DNA of 64,000 nt from Mesaphorura yosii (Eukaryota > Arthropoda > Collembola > Poduromorpha > Tullbergiidae), in assembly GCA_009869945.1 (NCBI GenBank), contig WIXG01000018.1:186001-250000 (forward strand), written 5' to 3'. Every line of letters starts with the position of its first letter. Position 1 is the first letter of the stretch. A model generated the notes under the pieces. The model searched no databases. It saw nothing but the letters and a program-made list of their open reading frames with translations, and was not told the origin of the DNA. Position numbers and translations under genes: made by a program. Shown piece by piece: positions 11,892-21,330 of this stretch.

Positions 11892-12532
11892 AGCGATATC
11901 TTTATTTTAAAAAAGTGTTCGTTTGACGTTGAATTTGTTTACTTTTCAACCACTCCTTCCTCCTGACTTCCTGCAGTCTCACTCATGATCATGACGCCAT
12001 GATGGGTATGAATGGTTTCATTTATTCTGTGTACTCCGATTTCACTGATTAGGTTAGGCTACCAACTCAAATTAGAGGAGTAAAATTAACTTTGACAATG
12101 TTTACCATCAGTTGTCGCACAGGGGAGCTCGAATTCAGTTGCCAGAAGTTGACTTATTTGTTTAATTTTTATGATGAGAGAATTTGGCCTCATATCCTGT
12201 ATAATGATTCATGCAAGTATGCACAAGTATTCACTAGAGTTGTGAATGAAATGAAAGTAAACAAAGAGTTAGCACAGAACTTGGATAAGACTACCGGTGC
12301 GGTGCCATGAGTCTGGTTTTCTTATCACCAATGAATGATAATGGTATCATCGTTGACTGTCTGCTTTCTGCGAACGCAGCATATGCGTGATGCTCTGATA
12401 CAATTTCGCGAAATTGCAAACGCATTTTTGAAGGCTAGAGAGTTGAGAGATATCTTCTGATGAAGGTGTTAGGGAGTCACACCTTACCTTAATTCGGCCT
12501 TCCGAATCTGATTATTTGGGTTTTACTTTAGA
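11892..12532. other. intergenic, upstream of the integrin gene
   Basis: No gene recognised. A 72-codon frame at 12092-12310 has no domain and no splice partner. The region must hold the promoter and 5' UTR of the integrin alpha gene, but I see no clear core element. Confidence 0.35.
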
Positions 12533-15500
12533 ATGAAGACAGTTATAGCTTTTCTGTGCCTTTCTCTCGCTTCTGCTTTTAACATTGATACGAAATATCC
12601 GATTATAATTAATAACAATGTTGATGGACCAGACAGTTACTTTGGAGCCACCATCAACATTTTGAAGGAAGATTCATCCGATATCTCTTGGTTAGTAAAA
12701 AAAAAAAAGTCACCGCATGAGTATTGGCCACGCATTACGTATGTAATGACACATTTTCTATCAGGATTATAATTGGATCGCCCAGAGCGAATTCCACAGC
12801 TCGAATTCTGCAGGATGTTAGGGAGCCTGGACAAGTGTGGCGCTGCAGCCTTGGACGGAGACCAGAAAGCTGTGAAGTTGTTGTGGTTGATAACAAAAAT
12901 ATAGGTACGCTGCGGACATGGCATTTTTCTATCGGATTCGCTAAAATTACATTTGGATTTCTTAGATGAAAACGGGCTTAAAGATCGGAAAGACGAATCG
13001 TGGTTGGGAGGGAGCTTATTTAGCCGCGGGAAGAAATTCGTGTCGTGTGCCAGTCGTTGGAGCAATCAATACTCATACTCCAGAGATGACCGCTATCACT
13101 ACTTTATGAACGGACAATGCTACTGGAGACCGAAAGCAGACTTAACTGAACGTGATATTCCTGAAATGCTTCCCGATAACTATCGGCTGTTTGCTTTAAG
13201 AGACAGCATGAAACAGTCTCTTGGCAATGACTCTCCGCTCTACTGGATCTTTGCGCAAGCAGGTTTCTCCGTGCACATATCAGAGCTTGGTGATTTAATA
13301 ATGGGAGCACCAGGAATGGACCAATGGAAAGGTTTCTCGCGATTTGTCAGGACAATTGTTCTAGTCTTTGTGCATTAATTTTTTTGAACAGGCGGGTTCA
13401 TAAGATACTTCGATTCGAGCAATTCTGCAGGAGGTGACGAGGAATCGACCTTTCTCAGGAACAATTTTGTGTCCAAACCAGAATTAGACAATTTTGATAA
13501 GGAAAACTTCACCTATTTCGGTAATTCATTGTATTGGATTCACATTACAAGATGCTTTGCTCCGGAGCATGTTTGACGATATCATTTTAGGCTATGCCGT
13601 TACAAGTGGCAGCTTTTTCAAGAACAGAGGATCAGATACGAGAAATGTGCAGTATGTTGGCGGTGGTCCCAGAGGAAATTCTTTGGGTTAGAACTTTCTA
13701 GGTTTTTTCTGGCACGAGTGGATCTACTATTTGTGCGTTTAAACATAGATGGGCGTGTGCTGATATTCCAATTTCCCGAAGGAGATGGTTCGGCCCAGCT
13801 TCAGCTGCTTCAAACTATAGATGGCGAACAGATTGGATCCTACTTTGGATCAGTGCTGTGCGCAGTAGACGTAAACAATGATGGGTATGATGATTTGCTC
13901 ATTGGCGCACCTAATTACAACACGAAACTGAAGCTGAGATTTACGACCGGAGATACACCCAAAGAGGACGACGCAGCATATATGACATTTCCTGGAAACG
14001 GAGATGAAGGATCAGTATTTTTGTACCTGAGCTCTGGAGTAAGTTTTTGGGACAAGAGACTGTAAATAGTTCGATCCAGGGTGTTGTTGCTTCATCCTTT
14101 CCCTTACTTATAGAATTCACTGATGCGAACAGTGTCCTTATTCGGTGGCAACAAGGCCTGGTCTCATTTTGGATCGTCTATCACGTCTCTCGGAGACATA
14201 AATAAGGATGGATACAATGGTAAAATTTTGTCGCGCTCTAGTGCTCCGTTTGTGCACTAATAGTAGCAATTTCTATCGCTTTGCGCAGACGTTGCAATTG
14301 GATCTCCTTACGAAGATGACTCTCGTGGTGCAGTGTACATATTTCATGGGACTAGTGATGGTGTCGACACTGAATACGCTCAGGTCATACGTGCAAATGT
14401 CATTGACAGAACACTCAGGGGATTTGGCTATAGTATAGCTTCGGAAGTGGATATCAATGGAAATGGTTACAACGGTAGGTCAGATTGTGCTTTTAATTTA
14501 ACATTTTATTACCCTCTTCGAAAATAACAGATATTTCCATTGGAGCATTCGCATCTAATCAAGTGGTTTTACTGCGAGCACGGCCGGTGGTGGAAATATC
14601 TGCTGAAGTTAAAACCAGCATGGAACGGTTGCCTCTCAACGCAACTAACTTTGAAATCATATCTTGTGTTTCGTACAAGGGATTTAATGTCCCTCCAAGC
14701 TTAGGTAAGGAAAACAGGCATATCCTTCATTATTTCTTCACTCTTGCTTAAAAACTGTGCCTTGTTTAAGATTTCGGAATCACAGTAAGGACTGACAGTG
14801 AATCGATTGTGGCCAGAGTTCATATTAAAACAGGTATGGCCTCAAACACCACACTCACTTATTTTGTCAACACCCAGCTTAACCGGCCAAGTTGTACCAC
14901 ATTTACCGCTGTTGTAAAGGTATTTTAGTCCCTTTCAATGGTAGCAATGTCAATTGTAAGTCATTTCATTTCAATCCCTCCTGTATTTTCGTAGACCAAT
15001 CTCACCGTAACCACAAAACCGATCATTGTGGAGCAGGACGTATTTCTTTGGGACGAAAAAAAAGAAGAAGTTGTGCAGAGCAGGGTTCACGAAGTCAGCA
15101 GATCCGGAACAGCCAACAACGTGCAAGTTCGAGGTTCGGGTAAGGGAAGTTTATGATACTACTGATAATCTGAAATTTCAATGTAGTGGTAGTGTAAACT
15201 TCACCATTTCGCAGAACTCAATTCATTCTGTGAGTCATGTCCCGTCCGGGTCAAGAGAAAACCATTCACATCAAAATTGGCACTCGAAGTTCCCTGTAAA
15301 GGACAATGTACTTCCGAACTTGCCCTGACAGCCTCCTTTCTTGGAATCAAGTGGGGTCACATGTTTACAAACACAGGCATTACTATGTACAATGATATCT
15401 TTTTTCTTGCAGGGAGGGTGGCAGTTTCGTTATGGGTTCTGCTCCAACAGTGACATTGCGTGTTGAAATTCGAAATTTACGAGAGCCAGCGTTTGTTCCC

Positions 15501-17667
15501 ACTGTTTCAATATCCTGGAGAAGTATGAGGTTTTAATATTCAGTTCTTCGGTAACAGAGCAATCCTATTCATATCATTGCATGGCGATTGCAATATTCCT
15601 AGAGAGGCACCTTGTCCGACTTCCATCAAACTGTCAGAGACACAACATGCAAGATATGAATTTAATGTCTTACCAATGCTCATTGGGACAAATGCTGCCT
15701 ACGAACGGAGTGGCTACGGTTGACCTCGAAATTGATATGAGAGGGATGTACGCAGGACACCCAGACACGGAAAATGAGATCACCTTCGATATTCATGCAA
15801 ATACCACTTCGGAGCTTGTCGCTCCGGCTGAATTGATAATGATCCTGCTGCTGAGAGCAGAAGCAGATGTCTGGCTATCTGGTTCAAAGTTGGAAGTTAA
15901 TTATAATCCAACCAACGATGCGCAGATCCCTCGCAAGCTGGCATTCTTCGAGGTATGAAGTTTTCACTGGTATGAGAAACATTTGCAATGTACAATTTGA
16001 ACGCTCTTTCAACTCGACGTCATACAGGTTGCTCTCAGTGGACACACGTCAGTCGGCAAAATGCTGCTGTACTTCGAAATTCCGGTGAATTTGACAAGCA
16101 GTGAGAAAAAGCTAACGCTTCTACAAAATGCGAGTTACAAGGTTTGTAACATTCCAGTCAAAGTTAAAGATGCCCGCGAATGCTAATTAAAGGAATTAAG
16201 GATGAGACATTCCGTACAGGCAACACTGGACCGAACTACTCTACCATGTAAATCGGAAGATAACTCACTGTCGTCAACCGAAAAGATGACTGCATTTGAC
16301 CCAAGCTTGGATGCAGAAATGATTGAACCGAGTTTGATCCAGCACCAAGACAAGCGAAATCTTCGGCGAAAACGTGACACGGAAGACCTGCTATCTCATA
16401 AGATAGTTGTCAATTATCTAAACAGAAAGAAGCCTGACACTTCAAACGATCGGAAGGTCTTGAGCTTAGACTGTTCGAATTCAGGAGTTGAGTGTGTGAG
16501 GCTGCACTGCGTAGTCGAAAATTTCAATGTGGGCTCCAACGCAGTGGTCGAGCTCAGCGTCATAACAAACACCGAAACTATGAGTAAGATTTTAGAACAA
16601 TTGCAAGCTCAGGGTTACTTGGACTTTGACAACTTGTCACTTTCAGAGCGCCTGATGAAGACTCACAAGGCCCAGTCTGTTCATGTTCACAGTTACGGGA
16701 CTGCTCGAATCGTTGGAATTGAGTCGCAGAACATCCAGCCACTTGGACACAAGACAGATGAGGCATACGCCGTGACCGTCATAAAACCTCAAACCATTGA
16801 AATTCCAACTTGGGTGTACACCGTGGCAGTTGTTGGTGGTTTGCTCGTACTTGGTTGTCTAATTTTGTGTTTATATGCGGTAAGTCTCCTTTTAGTGGCG
16901 ACGTTTTCACCATTTAATCGCATCAGATAGTAACATTTCAAACTTTGCTGCTAAAAATACAAATTCATGCTCGTAGCACGACGATTGCCCCCTGTGATAA
17001 TTGAACTACACTGCGGCAACATCACAAATTACTTGATCGAATGCAGATTTAAAAGATTTTTATTTTACAAACTGGACAGTGGCTCTAGTGGCTAATGATG
17101 AAGATTGAACTCGGCTTTGAAGGCTCCTAGTTCGAGCCCGTGATACAACATGTTAAACAGGTTAGGTTAGGTTAGGTTAAGTTAGAGGGATTCTGTCATG
17201 GATTCGTTCTTATCATGTTCAGTCAGTTCAACTGAAGATAAGCAGTTATGCGTATCCTTCGACAGTGACTAATGATTTTGCTAGGATGTTGCCGCAGTGT
17301 GGTTCAATTATCGCAGGGGGCAATTGTCGTCAGGGGCATTTGATGCAGGGGCAATTGGCAGGGGGCAATCGTCGTACATTCATTCATGCTAACGTCTAAA
17401 GACAATATGAATCATTTAAATGCTCAGGTTGGATTCTTTGAACGCAAGAAGAAAGAAGAGGTAGCCGAGGATATGGAACGAACGAACGATGAGGAGCACG
17501 ATGACGATGACGAGAAAGAGTACGACGAAGGTGACGCCTTGCAAGGACGAAAGGGTGAATACAGTGATGAAAATGACGACGAGGGGGCTGGCATGGAACA
17601 AGACCGCTCGCCCAGTCCGCTAGAAACTGAACAATACAGTGAAAACCCTAATTTTGACAGACGGTAG
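12533..17667 (+). CDS. integrin alpha chain, no I domain
   Basis: Cell-surface adhesion receptor subunit; 1182 aa. Seventeen exons: 12533-12690, 12765-12904, 12966-13331, 13392-13520, 13591-13686, 13749-14038, 14114-14219, 14289-14474, 14531-14704, 14771-14919, 14995-15139, 15215-15350, 15413-15522, 15603-15952, 16028-16141, 16220-16879, 17428-17667. Signal peptide [20 protein letters not shown] propeller blades include [47 protein letters not shown] and [15 protein letters not shown]; the last three carry calcium loops. Thigh and calf regions follow, with a furin site LRRKRD. The membrane helix is [22 protein letters not shown], then VGFFERKKK, the alpha-tail GFFKR-type motif. The tail is long and very acidic. 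No inserted I domain is present. The acceptor at 16219 is weak and is chosen because it keeps phase. Which arthropod alpha class this is, I cannot say. Confidence 0.93.
17078..17150 (+). repeat. tRNA-like (SINE-type) segment inside the MITE
   Basis: Contains an A-box-like tggctctagtgg at 17080-17091 and a B-box-like agttcgagccc at 17129-17139, about 40 bp apart as in RNA polymerase III internal promoters. It does not fold into a convincing tRNA by eye, and no oligo-T terminator follows directly. It may be a decayed tRNA-derived SINE or chance. Confidence 0.35.
17160..17185 (+). repeat. short interstitial TTAGG telomere-type repeat
   Basis: Five units of the GTTAG register, the fourth being GTTAA, directly after the tRNA-like segment. 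TTAGG is the ancestral arthropod telomere repeat. Shorter runs occur near 19655. Confidence 0.6.
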
Positions 17668-17768
17668 CCAATATCTCGTATGAATTTGTGTATGTAGGCT
17701 TTTACGAGGTTATGCATTTTACAGCTTGTTAGTTACCCATAAGAATAATTTTGTAACAATATTCAGCA

Positions 17769-17778
17769 AATAAATAAA
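17769..17778 (+). terminator. poly(A) signal of the integrin gene
   Basis: Overlapping AATAAATAAA, 102 nt after the stop codon. Confidence 0.65.
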
Positions 17779-18099
17779 TTCTTTATCTAATTTAACAAGT
17801 CAATTCGGCTTATGACCAATTAATCCTAGGAGTTGGAGTCAGAATTAAAATTAGTATGCAGTTGGGCCGTTGGACGCTGAAAAATAGCAAATATTTTACT
17901 AAGATGCTCGTTGAAATGAATCATTCAGTAGAAAATGCTCATTTTGAAAACGTCTCCGTCAATTTTGGTGGAGCGAAAGCCGAGAACTTCTCCTGAAGGA
18001 GATCTACAGGAAGGTCTACGTTTTAATGCAGTACTGTAAAGAATGTCTGTCAGTAATAATAAAAATTAACTGGGTGGTAAAGAATACCTTTAATTGCAT
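17779..18099. other. intergenic between convergent 3' ends
   Basis: No gene seen between the integrin 3' end and the poly(A) signal of casein kinase 1 (AATAAA on the minus strand at 18100-18105). Confidence 0.4.
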
Positions 18100-18307
18100 T
18101 TTATTCATTATTCATTCTTAACGTAAAGCACGGTACAATTTGGGTTGTCTGCTAACCAGCTTTCTTCATCAACTTGTTAGGTTACATTACATAAAGAGGT
18201 TGTTTTAACGGTTTCTGTACAAATTTTAGTTTCGTTTGTAGAAATGAAATGCAGAACACCAGATACAAGCACGCGAGTGGGCTTATTCAGTATTTATTTT
18301 TTTTACA

Positions 18308-19577
18308 TTACTGACCATCTCCAGGTGTGGCTCCCGAGATAATGACATTTGTCGGTGACTGTGGCCTCTGGACCTGATTGTTGGCGGCTACTGCTGCGGT
18401 TTTCTGCTTCAGCATGGTCCAGTCAAAAGTGTAGTCGTATTGGTGGTTCAAGGTACGAAACAGGATTCTGAACAGTTGGCGGAGGTACATGTAGTCTGGA
18501 ACCTCTTCGAAACGCAATCCGCGGCAATAGTTTAAATACATTGCAAATTCGGCCGGATAGCCCTTGCACAAGAGTTCCACAGGAGTCGCCATCTTCTTCT
18601 CGCTAATTTTCTCGTACTTTTGTTTCTTGTTCGCTGCTTTCAAGCCTTGCCATGGAAGACTCCCACGATTGAAATACATCAGCACGTAACCAAGCGATTC
18701 CATGTCATCACGGCGGCTGTAAATTGATCATTAGTGCGATTAGTAACTCCATTCCGTAATCTGTGCTCCACAAAGCAACTTCATTTCTTTAGAGCGAATT
18801 TAAGAATGCTGTCTGTGCTATCCGCTAATGAATATAGAAATCCTGCTTTGATCCCTCATAGCGTGGCTAGTCAAAGTAACGTGTAATGTCACCTTGTCTT
18901 CTCTCATACTTGTGATTTGTCATTTCAGATTTTGCTTGTTACAAAATGTAGCTTATCATTAACAAACTGGTGACTTACCTTTGCTCAATTCCCAAATGAG
19001 CATTAATAGAAGCGTAGCGAGCCGTCCCTGTCAAGTTTTTATCTTCACGATAGGGAATGTGATGACGAGTGCGAGAATCTCGGTACTTTTTGGCAAGACC
19101 AAAGTCGATCAAGTAGAGTTTGTTACAGTGACGACCAATCCCCATGAGAAAATTGTCTGGCTTTACGTCGCGATGAATAAAATTTTTGGTGTGAATATAC
19201 TCCACACGACCGATCATCTGATCCGCCAACATGAGAACCGTCTTGATTGTAAAACGTCTTGAACAGAAGTTGAATAAATCTTCAAGGGACGGCCCAAGTA
19301 AATCAATGACTAAGATGTTGTGGTCGCGTTCTTGTCCATACCATCGAATGTGTGGAATGCCGACGCCTCCTTGTAGGATCTTGTACAGTTTGCTCTCGTA
19401 TAGCAGCTGAGGATGACGAGCCTTGCAGCTCTCCAGTTTCACTGCAACCTCCTCTCCATTTGTTATGTTGATGCCCAAGTAAATGTCACCAAAAGATCCG
19501 GATCCAATTTTGCGTACCAGGCGATATCTGCCGCCAACGATGAACTCAGATCTAGAGGACACGGTGGACGAGGCCAT
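18308..19577 (-). CDS. casein kinase 1 alpha
   Basis: Ser/Thr protein kinase of the CK1 family, acting in Wnt/Hedgehog signalling and circadian control in animals; 335 aa, the usual length for CK1 alpha. Two exons: 18979-19577 and 18308-18716, joined in phase 2. Visible motifs: glycine loop [15 protein letters not shown]-type lysine in EVAVKLE, catalytic loop [15 protein letters not shown] in [10 protein letters not shown], and the CK1 signature [27 protein letters not shown] (positions near 190-215). [18 protein letters not shown] and FDWTMLKQ are typical of the alpha subtype. The C-tail is short. A 5'UTR acceptor lies just upstream of the ATG near 19598. It stands head-to-head with the unknown gene at 20121. 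Confidence 0.97.
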
Positions 19578-19599
19578 GATACCCTACCAGTGATTATCT

Positions 19600-20120
19600 G
19601 CATAATTTAAGTAGTTTTCGTGAATTAATTAGTTTTTCTTAGTCTTAGGAGCAAGGTTAGGTTAGCAAGGAGCAGTAGAGAATACAACCTGACATGACTT
19701 ACCCTCCCGAAATAATTGTTGGGTAGCACTCTGTCAAAGAACGTTTTGACTGGACTGACAACTGACTTGTTTAGCTACTTCATGCAAAATGATTGAGCTT
19801 GTATCATTGGGAGCTCTGTTGCTGTCGGCGAAGTGAGTTCAAATGATAAAGTTCAAGCATCTTGATTCCATGCGTCCGATTGCAACCAATAAACGGAGCT
19901 GAGGCTACGACGAATACAGAGAATGCAGCGCTAAACTAGCTAGTGGTCAAGCAAATCTCTGGACTTGAGAGTTGAGATTTGGGTCAGGTTACATTTTACT
20001 GACTCGTTTTGTCTTTGTGCAAATTTTCGTTTCTGACTCTTTGTGACTGGTGTGACGTGACAATTGGGACTTTTGTGACCAACTTCAGCATACCTGCGGC
20101 ACCATATTTGTTCAGGCATT
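19600..20120. promoter_or_regulatory. probable shared divergent promoter of casein kinase 1 and the unknown gene
   Basis: The ATGs of two divergent genes are 543 bp apart, so both 5' UTRs and promoters must fit here. No TATA box is evident. A degenerate gag-type zinc knuckle is readable on the minus strand at 20060-20101 (see findings). Confidence 0.4.
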
Positions 20121-20904
20121 ATGTATTCAACACTCAAGAGTCTTTTTGGACTAATAGTCAGTTTCATTTCTAAGTTAACCTCATCTCTGTTTGGACGGTC
20201 AGAAGTTCAAGAAGATAAGAACAACGGGTCAAGATATGAAGCTGAAGCTGGTAAGTTCGCTCGCCCAACGAAGAGGCTATAAAATTAAAAAATAATTAGA
20301 CCCCTCCCCTTCTGTTTTAATCATAGATGAAGGGGATTGCGGTAATTGTTCAAGATGTGTTGCTTTAAGACGCAAACGCTTGGAGGAAAAGTGTGCATTA
20401 GTGGAGAATTATATTACTAACAACCTTCTACTTTACGAGCAACTAGAGCAAATAATTCAACTACAAACCCTAAATGTATATGGTGAATAAATTTAGAACA
20501 GAAGAAGGTCAAAAGGAAGTATCCAGCATGAAATTATGATGCCCTAATAACGGTTGATGTTGTAGATCACGAGACAACTGAATCTGTTGAAGAATTTGAA
20601 TTGTTCAGGCGAATACCTTAAGGCAGCCATTAACGATTGTGTGGAAAAGCATGTTTCCTGTGTGAGTCAGTTTACACAGGTACGCATTTAAATTTTAAGC
20701 ATGTTTCATACGAGTTCCCACTGATTCAAAATATTTATAAAATATTTATTGCAGGAAATGGAAAGGCTGCAAATCAATCAGAAGGCTGAAGAAAGTGTAG
20801 CGATTATCCGTTCTGAACAAAGTATTGCAGATTTCAAGCGGAATTTGATTGGGAGCGTTGTCAGAAACGAGCAGCGCAGCATTACAGAACTTCTACAGCA
20901 GTAA
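20121..20904 (+). CDS. unrecognised four-exon protein with CxxC cluster and helical body
   Basis: I do not recognise this protein. Four exons: 20121-20250, 20327-20475, 20566-20679, 20755-20904; 130+149+114+150 bp close to 181 codons (180 aa). All junctions have GT-AG and matching phases (1, 0, 0). Exon 1 begins MYSTLKSLFGLIVSFISKL, amphipathic or membrane-like, perhaps a signal anchor. Exon 2 starts with an acidic segment and the cysteine cluster DCGNCSRC, then a charged helix (LRRKRLEEKCALVENY). Exons 3-4 look helical, with Cys in NLNCSGEYLKAAINDC and KHVSC, and a coiled-coil-like end (EMERLQINQKAEESVAII ... SITELLQQ). Exons 2-4 fit a real gene best; the start is less sure. AATAAA at 21044 is well placed. 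No exon exceeds 150 bp, so simple gene finders could miss it. Confidence 0.6.
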
Positions 20905-21043
20905 TTAGCAACCCGTGATCTTGAAAAACGTAGACTTGGCGTATGCTTTATTATTGATTAAGAAGTTTCAGTTTAGATTCTTGTTCGCGTCAGTCTTATG
21001 CTGTTCTTTAGATATTCAATCCGTTGTTGTGTTCTTTCGTTGT

Positions 21044-21049
21044 AATAAA
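21044..21049 (+). terminator. poly(A) signal of the unknown four-exon gene
   Basis: AATAAA 139 nt past the stop at 20904. The minus-strand AATAAA of the convergent SMARCE1 gene is at 21099-21104, so the two 3' ends are within about 50-100 bp. Confidence 0.5.
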
Positions 21050-21098
21050 AAGATCCATGCTTTCATTACGGAGAAAATTCACCTAGTTTAATACAGGC

Positions 21099-21104
21099 TT
21101 TATT
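21099..21104 (-). terminator. poly(A) signal of SMARCE1
   Basis: AATAAA on the minus strand, 227 nt past the stop at 21331. Confidence 0.5.
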
Positions 21105-21330
21105 TACAAGTTAGAATTACAAGACAGTTAATCTGTACATACGTCACTTTAATCATAGTTGTACTTAATTAAACACTGTTAACAATTCTTATCAACTCTC
21201 AGGCTCACCTAATCATACAATACATGTTTATAAACTTACAAAATAAATAATCGAGTTCTACTACAGAATTTAAACCTTTGTCATTTTGAGTGGCAAAGGA
21301 AATGCTAAAATATAAGATTTGCGTTAGGTT

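Larger units (their letters stand above)
16972..17381. mobile_element. inverted-repeat MITE-like element in the last integrin intron
   Basis: The 9-bp direct repeat attcatgct flanks the element at 16963-16971 and 17382-17390, as a target-site duplication. Near the ends a perfect 17-bp inverted repeat (acgacgattgccccctg) sits at 16978-16994 and 17359-17375. A longer arm of 46 bp at 16978-17023 pairs with 17285-17330 with three mismatches. The right end holds several extra copies of a caggggcaatt unit. No open frame codes for a transposase, so it would be non-autonomous. The 9-bp duplication and long inverted repeats fit Mutator-like elements, but the superfamily is inference. Confidence 0.7.

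Noticed and set aside
12092-12310. 72-codon frame before the integrin gene
   Set aside because: No domain and no signal peptide; could not be joined to the integrin start.
16201-16250. Integrin exon starting at 16201 in the other frame
   Set aside because: It meets a stop after about 16 codons, and no intron I could find rejoins the frame of the furin-site region.
17078-17150. Functional tRNA gene
   Set aside because: A- and B-box-like sequences are present, but no cloverleaf with a proper acceptor stem or anticodon loop could be drawn by eye.
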